DNA of 64,000 bases. Origin: Gaeumannomyces sp. JS-464. Taxonomy: Eukaryota; Ascomycota; Sordariomycetes; Magnaporthales; Magnaporthaceae. Below the pieces are notes generated by a model. That model was not told the origin of the DNA. It ran no database searches and worked only from the letters and a program-made list of their open reading frames with translations. Made by a program: the position numbers and the translations under genes. Position 1 is the first letter of the stretch; each line of letters starts with the position of its first letter. The stretch is from contig NGZR01000004.1 of NCBI GenBank assembly GCA_002197995.1, positions 1,240,001 to 1,304,000 of the forward strand, written 5' to 3'. Below, piece by piece: positions 34,047 through 46,200 of this stretch.

Positions 34047-36195
34047 ATGGATCAGACACCGCGACCCGAGCCGTCCCGGAGCGACGGGGAGAAGCCCCTG
34101 CCCCGGGACATGAGCCACCACTTCTCCCATATGACTTGGAACCGCAAGCCCAGCTCAATCAAGGCCTTCTACAAGTTCTTCTCCATCCCTGGTATCGGCA
34201 ATTTTGCTGGAGGTAAGGGGAGACCGCCCCGCCGTTTCCGCCGGCTCCGATCCCGTCGCCCTGGCCCATGGTGGTGGAGCTTCCCATGGACTTGGTTTTC
34301 TTAAACTCGGGAACACTGACATGTCGCGTGCGTACTCCGCACCACGACTGTAGGCCTCCCCAACGTGAGCTTCTTTCCATTCGACACGCTCGAGGCCCAG
34401 ACAGCGAAGCCTGAACGCTGGACGCCAACGCCGAACGACCCGAGCGATCCGAATGCCGGTAACGAGAGTCCTCGCGGATGGGGCCGCTCGGCCCCAGCGC
34501 ACATCACGGTGCCCAAGACCACCGCCGAGCCGGACCCGATGAAGAAGATCGACCTGGCGACGGCGCTGCAGTACGGCCTCGCCCAAGGCTATCCGCCGCT
34601 ACTGTCGTGGGTGCGCCAGTTCACGCGCGAGCATCTGCACCCGAACGTCCCGTACCGCGATGGGCCTGAGGTCCTTCTGACGGTCGGCTCGACCGACGGC
34701 TTCTGCAAGACGGTCGAGCTGCTCATCAACCCCTGGTCCGAGCACCGGGGAGACGACCCGCGGGACCGGCCCGGCGTGCTCTGTGAGCGCTTTGCATACA
34801 GCCCCGCCCTAGGGCAGGCCCAGGCCAAGGGTGCCCAGGTCGTCCCCATCAACGCCGATTCGGGCGGCATGTGCGTCGAGGGTCCGGGAGGGCTCGAGGA
34901 CGTACTCGCGAACTGGGACGAGAGCAAGGGGAAGCGGCCGCACCTCATGTACACCGTCACCATGGGCCACAACCCCACGGGCATCGTGCTCAGCGTCGAT
35001 CGCCGCAAGGCCATCTATGCCGTCTGCTGCAAGTACGACGTCATCATCGCCGAGGACGACCCGTACTGGTACATGCAATTCCCCTCCGCCGACGTTGAGG
35101 AGGCCAAGAGCAGGGGCAAGCCAGTGCCGGAGCCCAGGCCGGCGTACCAGCCCGAGAAGTCGTCAGGTTACCCGTTCCTGGACTCGATGGTTCCATCCTT
35201 CCTTAATTTCGATGTCGAGGGCCGTGTCATCCGCCTCGACACGTTTTCCAAGACGGTCGCCCCTGGCTGCCGGCTAGGCTGGATCACCGCGCAGCCAGCG
35301 ATTGCGGAGAAGCTGATAACGTGAGTGGCCCAATTCCCTCCCGTTTGACAGGGCATAGTTACTAAACCCATCCTTTTCCTTCTGTAGTATCAGCGAGGGC
35401 ACAACCCAGCAGCCGTCCGGCTTCGTGCAGTCCATGATCAGCGAGCTGGTCATGGGCTCTCAGCCGGCAGCGACCACCCTCGCATGGCTCTCTTTGCGCA
35501 CCAACGCCGAGCGCGCCGCCTTCAAGGGCTGGCAGATGGACGGCTGGGTGCGGTGGCTGGCCGGGCTGCGCGGCGAGTACGAGCGCCGCATGAACCGCGT
35601 CTGCCGCATCCTGGACGAGGGCTCCGTCCAGATCAAGCAGTCCACCGCCATCACGCGCAGCAACAGCAACGGCGGCAGCAGGAGCCCGGGGCGGAAGCTC
35701 CTGGGCCCCGAGTGGGGCGTCATAACCAAGATGCCGCTGTACGAGTTCGACTGGCCGCGCGGCGGCATGTTCATCTGGCTGCGCGTCCTGTTCGAGTCGC
35801 ACCCGCTCTGGGGCCGCCCCCGCAAGGGCAAGCAGGGCGAGCCGGCCGGGCTCATGGACGGGCCCGCGCTCTCGGGCGCCCTGATGATGCTGCTGACCCG
35901 CAAGCCCTACCTCGTCATTGTCTCGCCCGGCGTCATCTTCAGCGTCGACGGCGATACCACCAAGAAGGACGGCTGGGCCTACTACCGCATCTGCTTCGCG
36001 GCCGAGGCCGAAGAGAGGATCGAGCCGCTCTCGCATGGCTTCGTCCAGGGCGTCCAGCGCTTCTTCAGGATCAAGAGCGTCCAGGAGGTCGAGGACCTGC
36101 TCGAGGGCTTCCCGTTCGCTGCTGGCAGCGTCCCGGCGGCGCTGGACGACGCGGACGAGAATGTGGGGAACATGGGTATGTATATGGGCTGCTGA
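34047..36195 (+). CDS. Aromatic/2-aminoadipate aminotransferase (ARO8 type)
   Basis: A PLP-dependent class I/II aminotransferase of the fungal ARO8 group, which transaminates aromatic amino acids and often 2-aminoadipate or kynurenine. Three exons, 34047-34212, 34354-35320 and 35388-36195, with clean GT/AG sites give 646 residues. That is longer than yeast Aro8 (about 500) but in keeping with filamentous-fungal homologues. Landmarks are FSIPGIGNFAGGLPN at the N-terminus, LQYGLAQGYPPLLSWV, GSTDGFCKTVELLINP, GHNPTGIVLS, IIAEDDPYWYMQFP, and the PLP lysine in TFSKTVAPGCRLGW (about K355). A long insertion between residues of about 440 and 500 is Ser/Asn/Gly-rich. The terminal YYRICFAAEAEE helix is typical. 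No targeting signal is obvious. The frame is intact. Confidence 0.93.
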
Positions 36196-36794
36196 GTTTA
36201 CCGTGGCTGGGAGATGAGGGGTGGAAGGAGCATCAAGTACCTGGGTGAGCATGAAGCACAAGGTTTCTGTCAATCTGTTTTCTTTGGATGGCGTCAACGG
36301 CATGTGATATGATTGGCTCGGTAGATAGGCACAAACAACATGGCGCTTGAGACTTATCGAGAGTCCCAAGGCGATCTTGACCTGAACCGGCTGGTGCGTT
36401 TCTGTCCATTCGTGCCACTCCCCACTTCTGCGTGTTGGAACACAGCGTCGTGCATTGGCCTGGGGTAAACAGTAGCCGAGGCGCTATTCGCTGGCAGCAT
36501 ACCAATGTATGTCCAAGGTGGAGTGTAGTAGCGCTTCACCCCGCGCCAGGTTCCAAGGCTGGACGGCTATGTTCAGACGAATGTTGCTGATTCATCACGT
36601 TGGCAGCACGACTTTACGACTCCCATAAGCAACGAGAGCTAGGATGAAGTGGGAAAATTATCGTTCTCTAGACGATTTCATTGAATAACGTGCACTATGA
36701 ATCAGAAGCACATTTTCCGTAATGACCACTAGACGCCTCAATAAAAGCAACCATGCAATCCCGTTAAGACAAACCCCGGAGACCCGCCGATAAT
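36196..36794. other. Convergent intergenic spacer
   Basis: About 600 bp between the aminotransferase (+) and uL4 (-). It should contain both 3' UTRs. No gene is seen. Confidence 0.6.
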
Positions 36795-38238
36795 CTAGTT
36801 CTCGTGCAGCTGCTCCTTGAAGGCAGCCGGCAGAGCATCCGGCTTACCCTTGAGCTTCTCCTCACCGAGCTTCTCCTTCTTATAGGCCGCGGCGTAGGGG
36901 TTGAGGCGGAGCTGAACCTGCTTATTGCGGAGTGGGTTCTTCTTCTGGACACCGTGGCGCTTCGTCCGTGCCTCGCCCTTGGGCGCGCGCAGGACGCTCT
37001 GGATTTCGGAGCTGTTGATCAGACGGCTCAGGTCGGCCTGGCTGACGACGTTGGATGGCAGCAGGAAGTCCTTCTTGAGCTCCGAGGGGGTGGTGGTGGA
37101 GCCGTAGATGTTGTCCAGGGCCTTGAAGGCGGCCGAGGTCCAGACGATAAAGCGACCCAGGTGGCCACCGGGCGCGAGCTGGAGGAGGTTGAGGGAGTAG
37201 ACGGAGCTGGTCTCAACACCAGGGATGTTGCGGAAGCCCTTGACGAGCTCGGTGCCGTCGGTGGCGGGGTCATAGATGACCAGGGGACCGCGGCGCTGGC
37301 GGTACCTGCGGCCTCGGAGCTTGCCCTTGCCAGCGCGCAGGGCCCTCGACTTCTTGACCTTCTCGAGGTCGGAACCAGCACCGACCGTCTTCAGCAGACC
37401 CAGAGCAGCCGAGGTCTTGGCCAGAGCAGCAGACTCGCAGACAGCAGAGTCGACAACCAGGGGGACCTCGGGATAGAGCTGATTCTGTGACCGCGGGCGA
37501 GCAGGAGAGGGGCAACGGCCGAGGCAGCGAGGGCGGAGGCGGTGGCGAAGCGCCTAAAAAGAAAGGGTTAGCCCCAAGTTCAGCTCCCATATCGTGTCGG
37601 CCATGTCCCCCCTGCCGCGAACAGGGGCCAATGTCACTCACTTCTGGCCCTGGTTGACCTTGATGTGCCACTTGCGCCAGACCTTGGTGGGAGCGAACAT
37701 GCGACCGGACCGGCACATGTTACCGAAGGCAGCCTGACCGGCACGGTGGGTACCACCACCAGAGACACGGGGAATACGGGCGACAGCACGACCTGCGATG
37801 GTTGCCATTGTTAGTTGCCTGGCCCGCAAAAATTGTGCTCCTGCCAGCCTTCCCAAGATCGATGACCGATACCTGCCGGGCGAGACGAGCGATATTTGCG
37901 ACGGGCAACCCCCGCATAGCCCAGAACACTCGCCTCGCCTCGATCCAGTGCGCAATGCCTCCTCTTTCTTCGGCTTCTCGTCGATCCACGGGCCCGGCGT
38001 GCGATTCCCAGAAACAGGGCGGGGTCCACTAACCAGTTCCCCAGGACTCGGCAGAGGTCTGGTGGCCGGCCTTCTCGCTGACCGAGTACGGCTGGCGTTT
38101 GTTCTTGTTCATGCCCTTGTGCACCTGCTGGACAATGTCGGGGCGGATCGGGGCAGTGAAGACACTGGGGATCGGGTGGGTGGCGCCGCTGGCCTTGCCA
38201 TTGGCGCCGATGATGGAGACGGTCGGTCGTGAAGCCAT
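36795..38238 (-). CDS. RPL4: Ribosomal protein uL4 (L4), with a frameshift at 37479
   Basis: Large-subunit protein L4, which lines the peptide exit tunnel. Exons 38238-38034, 37792-37642 and 37553-36795 give 371 residues once one base is restored, the normal length. Landmarks are [35 protein letters not shown], then [82 protein letters not shown], and the Lys-rich C-terminus [10 protein letters not shown]. Within exon 3 the frame breaks between GHRIS and LYPEVPLVV (AG-CTC at 37480-37478); one base is missing and no GT/AG intron fits. Because the protein is essential, this is very probably a consensus error. A 5'-UTR intron (about 38413-38253; CAG/GTAAGT to CACAG) is likely. Confidence 0.95.
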
Positions 38239-38873
38239 TGCGAATTGCTCTGCTGTGCGGCGGGGACGAGAAAATGCGTTAGAGATCAAGGACGCCGATG
38301 ATGAAAAAATAGGTGCGCGGAATTCTACCTGCTCGTCGTCTGTCGAGGGAAGGAGTGTGCTCACCTGTTGGCTGGTCGTTGGCCTCAAAGAAATTTGGCG
38401 ATTAAAAACTTACCTGAGCTGGAGCGTGACTTCCAAATTGTGGTGGTTGCCCTTTTTTCGTGCCCTCGCTCTACCCTAAGGCTTGGCTGACCCCACCTGG
38501 CAGCTTCGAGGTCAGGTGATCAAGCCACTGGGAATTTGGAGTTGCCAGTTGAGGGCAGTCATGATTTGACCCTGGCTCCTGCACTGCGCCAACCCTGTCC
38601 CACGGAGCGACCCCACTCGTGGATGTCCCGTTGCTGGGCGGACTCGACCCATGTCAACAAAAATAGTCGGCGGCTGCATGCAAGTGGAAAAGCAACGTCA
38701 GAGCCGCCGGTCACATACATCCAATTCCAGGTGCAGCCACAATACCCCCCATCATTGCGGATAGCATCGATCGAGGTCGCCAACGGGCGGCGTGAGACAT
38801 TTTGCTTGATTCATTCCAGCTGGCATTTTCTAACCACTTATCCATCTGTCTTTGCCGAACTATTACTGCGACC
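38239..38873. promoter_or_regulatory. Divergent promoter region, uL4 / kinesin
   Basis: 635 bp shared by an essential ribosomal gene on - and a kinesin gene on +. The left 175 bp appear to be the uL4 5' UTR with its intron, leaving about 460 bp for both promoters. No TATA box is evident on the uL4 side. Confidence 0.5.
38253..38413 (-). other. Probable 5'-UTR intron of uL4
   Basis: On the minus strand a strong donor CAG/GTAAGT (GT at 38413-38412) and an acceptor GCACAG ending at 38253 flank a T-rich stretch. The ATG follows 15 bases later. Ribosomal-protein genes often have such leader introns. Inferred, with no transcript evidence. Confidence 0.45.
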
Positions 38874-40734
38874 ATGCCTGCCACGCCCACAAACCCGTCG
38901 CGGTCCGTCCGCTCCTACGCATCCACGCCTTCCCTTCGATCGCGCGATGGCCCCGCCAGGATGGACGGAGGAGGAAATGTTCGGGTCGTGGTCCGCGTCA
39001 GGGCCTTTCTGCCCCGAGAGCTGGAGCGGAATACTGAGTGTCTGGTCAAGATGGACCCCATCAGCCAGCGGACGACTCTGATGGTACCCAACGAGAACGA
39101 CCCTATGAAGTCCAAGTTCTCGCAAGGTGGTGGAGCAGAAGTCATTCACGTTCGACAACTCGTTCTGGAGCCACGACAGGAGAGATGCGCACTATGCGGA
39201 GCAGGCCGACGTCTACAACAGCCTGGGCGAGGAGTTTCTGGACCACAACTTCGAGGGCTACCACACCTGCATCTTTGCCTACGGACAGACGGGCTCCGGC
39301 AAGAGCTACACCATGATGGGCACGCCCGACCAGCCCGGTCTGATCCCCCGCACCTGCGAGGATCTGTTCCAGCGCATCGAGGAGGCGCAAACTGAGTCTC
39401 CCAACATCAGCTACAACGTCCGCGTATCATACTTTGAGGTCTACAACGAGCACGTTCGCGACCTGCTCATGCCCGTCGTGCCAAACCAGCCACCCTACTA
39501 CCTCAAGATCCGCGAGTCGCCCACCGAGGGTCCCTACGTCAAGGACCTGACCGAAGTTCCCGTCCGTAGCATCGACGAGATCCTGCGCTACATGAAGCGC
39601 GGCGACACCTCGCGAACGGTCGCCTCCACCAAGATGAACGACACGTCGAGCCGAAGCCACGCAGTCTTCACCATCATGCTTAAACAAATCCACCACGATA
39701 TGGTGACGGACGAGACAACGGAGCGCAGCTCGCGCATCCGTCTTGTTGATTTGGCGGGCAGCGAGCGTGCCAAGTCAACCGAGGCCACGGGTCAGCGCCT
39801 GCGGGAAGGTAGCAACATCAACAAATCGCTGACAACACTCGGCCGCGTCATCGCGGCCCTCGCTGATCCCAAGCACCAGAACGGTGGGAAGAAGAAGCGC
39901 GGCGGTGGCGGCGAGGTCGTGCCGTACCGTGACAGTATCCTCACCTGGCTGCTGAAGGACTCGCTTGGTGGCAACTCCAAGACGGCCATGATCGCATGCA
40001 TTGCGCCATCTGACTACGATGAGACGCTTTCGACGCTGCGGTACGCAGATCAGGCCAAGCGGATCCGGACGCGGGCCGTGGTCAACCAGCAGGACAGTAT
40101 CTCATCAGCGGAGCGTGACGCCCAGATCGAAGCCATGGCGGAGGAGATCCGGCTGCTGCAGCTGGACGTCTCGGACTCGCGGCGGCGCGAGAAGGACGCG
40201 CGAGATCAGGAGGAGCGCCTCGAAGAGTACCAGCGCCACGTTGCGGCCATGCAGCGCCTCATGGAGGAGCGTAGCCTGGTGGCTGAAGGCAAGATCCGCT
40301 CACTCCAGACTGAGAACGAGGCCCTACGGCTGCACCTCAAGCTCGCCCTCGAGAGCCTCAAGAACCCGATCCCGGCGGTGCCGATCAGCAGGGGTGGCAG
40401 CGGGTCGCGGCGGATCTCGCAGGTGTCTGATCTACTGGAGGCCGTGGGCGATGAGGACAGGGGTGATTCGAAAACGTCTGCCGCCGGAGAAGAAGAGGAA
40501 GAGGCAGACGAGGAGAACACTGGAAGCGACGGCGGTGCAACCTACTGTGGCGATGACGACGACGACGGATACTCGACGGACCCATTCGAAAAGGGCGCCG
40601 AGGAGATGCACGAGGAAATGCAGAACCTACTGCAGGACCTCGGGTACTTCAAGCGCAAGATCCTCGACGACAAGCAACGGTTTTCTTCCCTCGGCGGAGA
40701 CCGCCATCCCTTGGGTGTCAAGGCGACTGTGTGA
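38874..40734 (+). CDS. Short kinesin-3 (Unc104/KIF1-related) motor (frame break near 39125)
   Basis: A microtubule plus-end motor. About 620 residues on a single exon. [16 protein letters not shown] opens the motor domain. The P-loop GQTGSGKS is at about residues 138-145, switch I is NDTSSRSHA, switch II is [10 protein letters not shown], and [18 protein letters not shown] forms the neck region. A coiled coil follows (about residues 400-510), then an acidic tail and a final helix. There is no FHA, PH or long stalk region, unlike full Unc104. This resembles the short fungal Unc104-like kinesins (Nkin3 of Neurospora, UncB of Aspergillus), linked to mitochondrial or vesicle transport. The frame changes between KFSQ and [17 protein letters not shown] at 39124-39127: two bases missing or one extra. 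No GT/AG intron explains it. Confidence 0.9.
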
Positions 40735-41189
40735 TCCAGGGGTTGACAGACAAGTTCAATGTTGTGGGTTGGGTTCAAGTGTTTTATGCATGTCATTTTC
40801 TGATATTCTCTGGCCTTTTGTCTACTCTGGGAAGGTTCGCGAGGCGTTGGAGTTTCGCAGCGTTGTTTGAGCTCCCGGATGGAATTCGTTTCTTTTTTTT
40901 GTATAGGCCTGCCTATCTTTGGGCACAGTGAACAGGATGTCTAGGACATTGCTACAGACGAGTAGCACGCCCAAATACCATATACCGCATCTGATTTACC
41001 GACCACCCATCCAAGTGACGGCTGACAACACTCTTGTGGGCGCATATCAATGAATAGACCTTATACACGAATAATTTTACAAGCGAACAAGTCTTTCTAA
41101 TTTCCGATGACGGCTTGTGGACCCGTGGCTCAGTTAGCCTGACAAGGACCGCCGCACAGCCATTTGATTGACAATCTCATGATGCTTGT

Positions 41190-41232
<43 letters not shown>

Positions 41233-41886
41233 CGTGTCTGGGTTTTGTCTTTCCCCAGGCGCTTGATATCACCGTTCGTCGCCAGCCCGTCCACAGCTCG
41301 TATAAAACGATGGGGAGGTCCGGCTGCCAACCAAGTTCGCGCGCACCAGCACAGCCCGAGATGTTACGTGGGTCAACATGGATATGAGCTGACCCAGCCA
41401 CTGCATGCGCCCAATCTGGAATGGATGAACTGCATACATAGCCCGACGCTGAATGGCCACATAGCCTTGCGGCTCTGGGGCTCAAGGATCATAAATCCCC
41501 GCGAGTTCCCTGGTGTGCCTCCCTTCTCCGCATTTCGCCATGCTTGTTTGTCGTCGCCGTAATGTCCCCAACGCCCCCATTTTGTGGGAATTGCCCTCGC
41601 CTCGAGGTGGAGGGGTGGTCCAAAGGTTTGCTTGGTCGATTTTTGAGCCCCTGGCAGGCCGCCTTTGAGAGGCTCATGAGTCAATACGGGTCGAGCGTTT
41701 CTTGTGCTAACTCTTTCCCCCACAAGGAAACAAGACCTCCATCGAGGGTGGTTTGCCTATTCAAGATATCCAGAATGTCTTTTCGATTGTAGACTGGGAC
41801 GTCATTTTAATGTTTGTGCTGACCTAGGCCCCATACAACAGCTTCAGTCAATTAGCTCTTGCTGATACGATGTTTGCGCTAACGAC
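40735..41886. other. Intergenic spacer
   Basis: About 1.15 kb between kinesin and the CorA-like gene. It holds the TGCC repeat at 41191 and a TATAAAA box at about 41300. The start of the downstream gene is uncertain, so part of this may be an upstream exon. No other gene is seen. Confidence 0.5.
41191..41233. repeat. (TGCC)n tetranucleotide repeat
   Basis: Ten uninterrupted TGCC units plus TGC. Confidence 0.95.
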
Positions 41887-43238
41887 ATGCTTTCTAAGCT
41901 TTGCTTCTGCAAACAAAATCCGCAGCTGCGCCGAGTGCTGCACGCTTCTGAGCAGCACATTTGCCATACCGCAGATATGGTGGGAGGAGTGCTACCGGAA
42001 AGCCATCGGCTATTTCGGCAGGGAGGATTCTGTTGACTCTGAGGGAAGATTGACAGGCATTAGTCGGTCGCCTTCTTTTTGCATTCAGTGAAGTCGTACC
42101 CATCCACGACGGATGCCAAAGGGGGCACTGCTAACACTTTGGCGCGGCAGGCACATGGTCCCGCTTCACGATGAAGATTATGGAGTCGGAGGGCCTCGAA
42201 AACATACCGTACCACTGGCGCAAATTTAATATCTGCACCAGATGGCTCCCCAACGCCCGCCAGGCTATTATCGCCTTTGATACGCGCCCTGAGGTCAGGA
42301 AAGCCATATCATCTCGGCTCCTGGACGGTGTTCAACCCCAGTTTTTGCATGACCCCTTTTGGGTATTCACCGGGATTGGGCAGGAGGTCCTCGCCTCGCA
42401 GCACCATGCGATATGGACCATGAGAGGGCTCGTGAGAGCCACGGAGAAACAGAGGGAGAAGAACGACCAAAAGCCACCCGACTTCCCGAAGCTGCACGAC
42501 CTCGCGAGACACGCGATACATATATCGGAGACCATGGACCTTTGCGCGCTCTCACTGGACGAGATAATCTCGCACCAGAAGCAATTCTGGTCCGTGCTGC
42601 CGAGGAGCGGAAGTGGCACAAAGGAAGGCGATGCAGGGGAGGGTGAGGACGCCGCCGCCGCCAAAGCCCAGCCCGGAGGCGACGACGGCGACGGTGACGG
42701 CGACGGAGGCCCCCAGGACGCGCCGCCGGCGTCGGCGCGGGCGGTGCGGCACCGGCTGCAGTTCCACCGCAACGCGCTGCGCAGCATGCTCCTGCGGGCG
42801 GCGGCGAACCGGGAGCGGCTCCAGAACGAGATCGGGCTGGCGTTCAACACGGTGGCGCAGCGCGACGCGCGCACGTCGGTCGAAATCAGCCGGGCGACGC
42901 GCGAGGACGGCGTGGCCATGAAGAGCATCGCCTTTGTGACGCTGGCCTTCCTGCCCGCCACCTTCATCTGCGCCGTCTTCAGCATGTCCTTCTTCAACTT
43001 CAGCCCCGACACGGGCAAGTGGGTCGTCTCGGACAAGTTCTGGGTCTACTGGGCCGTGACCGTCCCCTTGACCATATGCACCACCGTCATCTTTGCGTGG
43101 TGGAGCAGGCCGAAGCGGAAAAGGACGGGCGGCAAGGCCAACGCTGGGGCTGTGTCTGCATGGGTCGACGATTTCCTGGCCACACTTCGGTTAACGAGGG
43201 TTCCGAGGAGAGATTCGGATTTTGCTCGTGGGATCTAG
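41887..43238 (+). CDS. CorA-like membrane protein (fungal type; 5' end uncertain)
   Basis: A fungal CorA-superfamily protein with a long cytosolic N-terminal part and two membrane helices near the C-terminus: IAFVTLAFLPATFICAVFSM and FWVYWAVTVPLTICTTVIFAW. The GMN signature that follows the first helix in real Mg2+ channels is here SMS, so ion transport is doubtful. Exon 42151-43238 joins exon ...-42062 through an 88-nt intron with CTAAC branch site and a weak donor, GTCGGT, giving RLTGIS-TWSRFTMKI. In the upstream exon, IPQIWWEECYRKAIGYFG is in one frame and MLSKLCFCKQNPQLRRVLHASEQHIC (split here only by frame) in another. The two meet at about 41965, and two missing bases would join them. 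The proposed ATG at 41887 may not be the true start. A Gly/Asp-rich loop occurs in the middle. Confidence 0.72.
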
Positions 43239-46200
43239 CGCAAAGCTGTGGTCAATTCTAGTTCGTCAAGGGGGTACTCCTATAGGGCATGCCTACCAAG
43301 TATCGAGGAATGGACCTATTCATTGGCTGGTAGGTATATGGTACTTCCTCATGCTTACACTTGGGCATATCTGGCCAACAACTTCCTGTTCGCGGTCATG
43401 TGAAATCCGTCCTATAGCTCCGACGACATGTTCACCGCAGCACCCACCACTGTCGATGGCAGACTGCTGTGCCGAGTGCCGGGAAGGAAGGAGTGTTGCG
43501 TCATTTGTATCCGTGCCGAATGGCCACTTGCAGTCTAGCAAATCGCCCTTGCTACTAGATACGAAAAAGCCTTCTTGTTCCCAGTAAACAAGCCAGTCGC
43601 CAGACCGAAAGCAGATCGGCAGGATATGCGGGAGCCGCCATGGCGGGGCCTTCCTCGAGGCACTAGCTGCTGATACTTCGCATCCAAGAAAAGGGAAAAA
43701 CACCTCAGTCTTTTGCACTCTGGAGGACACAGAGGCCAAGCAAGAACCAGGCCAGGCAGAGAGCGCACAGAAGCACAGACGGAAATTAAAAAAAACTACC
43801 AGCCAAATCTCCCGGAAAGCTCGAAGACGCGATCGTGTGAATGGTGGGATGGTGCTACAGTCTAATTTTCCTAGATGAAACGCTCCCGCTTGCGATTGAT
43901 GAGATGGGGCAAGCTACATCAGTCAACTTACAGGTATGGAGTTCACGGTCATCCGAAGCCAGCACACAGTTATCGGATCATTTCGCGCGAGGGGCGTCCG
44001 GCACCACAGCTGCGCGCCCAATATAGAAGACTGAACTGGGCGACAGCTGAAGGCCATGTACCCCGCCAATACTCAACCCATTAATGGAGTCGTCAGTAAC
44101 TCGTCCCGGCCATTGAATTAGATCCTTGCATTGGGTACTGGGGCACACTTTATGAGGTACCGTGATCGCCCCAAAAACTTGGTCCGCGTTCCTCTCACAC
44201 ACACACACACACACACACCACACACACACACACACACACACGCACACCACGCGCGCACAAAACCCCGGCGTGTTCCCCCGTATATCCACACCTGGCCACA
44301 TCCGGCCGTTGGAGTGTTCGCGGACTCGTGCCCAGCCAGCATTGGCATGGTCTGATGATGCAGGCGGTCCGGACCGAGGGAGATATCCAGATGGCCCCCA
44401 CTTTCCCAAACCAGAAAGTCGCAGTAGCTGTGATTGGCCTGCTCCCAATTCATCTAAACAATGAAGTCCAGACCTCCGAACGTTGGGGCAACCGCGGGAC
44501 GGTTCGGCGCCAAGCATCAACAACTCTAGACGAAACGGAGGCAAACACCCACCAGGAGCCCGGGTGCTATCCGTCGTACACGCATCGCAGCCAATCCCGT
44601 TATCACTCTTTCGCTGGCCCAAGTCCCTCCCAGATGGCCTTGGGGGTAGTCCACTTGCTGGTCTCTCACACGGAGAGGACCCTTTCTCGGCATGCTTGGG
44701 CATAAGAACTGAGAGCCAGGCTCTCTTATTGAGACCCAACTCTGGTGGAACAATCATGTAATTCTGCTCCTCTCTCACCACGATCTTACGTAGCACTGTG
44801 GTATACCCTTACTAACGACCGATGCTGGGGGCGGGGTATGGTTCACCGGAGTCATCCCCCCCGCAGGGCTTACGTGACCACCTACCTCCTTGGCCGGTGT
44901 CTGCGAGTTGGTGAAGATCAGACGCGGCACGGGCTCGTTCGTCAGGGCTAAGGGATTCCGCAGACTCTTTGCCGCCAGAGGACAAATGTCACAGGCGGGC
45001 CCGCGGCCACCCAATGGTGACGGGCAGCAGTAGATCGGTTTGATTGGGCAGTGGGCGAAGGGAGGGGAATAGCATTGAGGCATATAGGGGGAAAAGAGGC
45101 GTCTAGGTGAGTCAGGAGCAGGCACATTCCCGTGCGTCGATCGCGGCAGCTCGATCGGACTGGATGGATGGAACGTCGCAAGCGAAGCCACATGGCAGAG
45201 GAAGGGCGGGCCATCACGCACCGGGCAAGACCGGGAGCGGCGGCGACGGATCGCCATCCCTTTGTGGGAGAAGAGGCATGTTGATACAGAGTAAGGACGA
45301 CAAGCGCTTGGCGGATAACGGCCCTAACCCAAGGAAAAGAGTTCTTGTGTGTTTGAGAGCGGTGGGGGGCCGCCAAAGGCCCACCACCGCCTTCGTTTCA
45401 ACAGTGCCGACGTTTACGGTGGTATCAGCATCCATGCAAGCGCTTTTTTGCCCCTTCCTTTATTTTTCTTCTTCCGTCTATTTTTGCGTGCGTCTTGCCG
45501 GTCAGCTCGCCTCCGCCGTGGCGACCGCCACTGCTATTTTCAGGCCCTTCAAACTTGCACTCAAAGGCCAGCGCGGCCATGTAAATCGTATCAAAGGAAA
45601 TTATAATCGTGTTACCGTCCACGCCACTCCATTCCCAGCGTCGCGCCGACTCATCTCAAATGGGGAGACTCGTCCCAGAAAACAAATGAATTGGCTTCCA
45701 TTTTCTACCTTCGGTCGCAACTCTTTGATGGTCTGAACTCTCTGCCTGCGTCCAGATCGACCCGCAGGTAGTCCGACCCCTGTTGCTGCTGCTGCCGCTC
45801 CTCCCAGGGCCACCCTAGCCCCACCCTAGTCACTTTGCATCGGGAAAACTCGGAAGTAGGCTGGAGCGAAATGCAGGACTGTCGACCGTCTCGGGGCTTG
45901 CATCCAAATTGTCTAGCTAAAGCCAACTAGCGATTTCCAAACGCGAAGAGCATTATTTTGGGCTTGTTTCTCGGCGTCCTTTCTTTTTTTTCTTTTCTTT
46001 TTCCGCCGTCCGTGTCGGCGTGGTGTCACATAGCCCTGCGCCGACCGGTTTACCAGTAGCTAGTCCGCTAGTGCTGTCACCGAGTCTGGTGCTAGCGTCA
46101 AGTGCTAGCGTCCAGCCAGCGGCTTGGGGAATGGGGAAGCACGCGCGCGCCGGCAATGGCAGGGTGGCGGACTGGACCCCCGCAAAAGCTGTCGGGCTGG

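Noticed and set aside
32030..36195. Secondary-metabolite cluster formed by the monooxygenase and aminotransferase
   Set aside because: No synthase, transporter or regulator nearby; both neighbours are housekeeping genes.
35362..36369. 335-codon open frame antisense to the aminotransferase
   Set aside because: Shadow of the third exon, whose protein is clearly recognisable on the + strand.
37793..38033. Possible snoRNA in the first uL4 intron
   Set aside because: No proper C box and D box pair on the sense strand.
43978..44796. 272-codon open frame on the minus strand
   Set aside because: Contains the translated CA microsatellite (Val-Cys repeats) and no recognisable domain.
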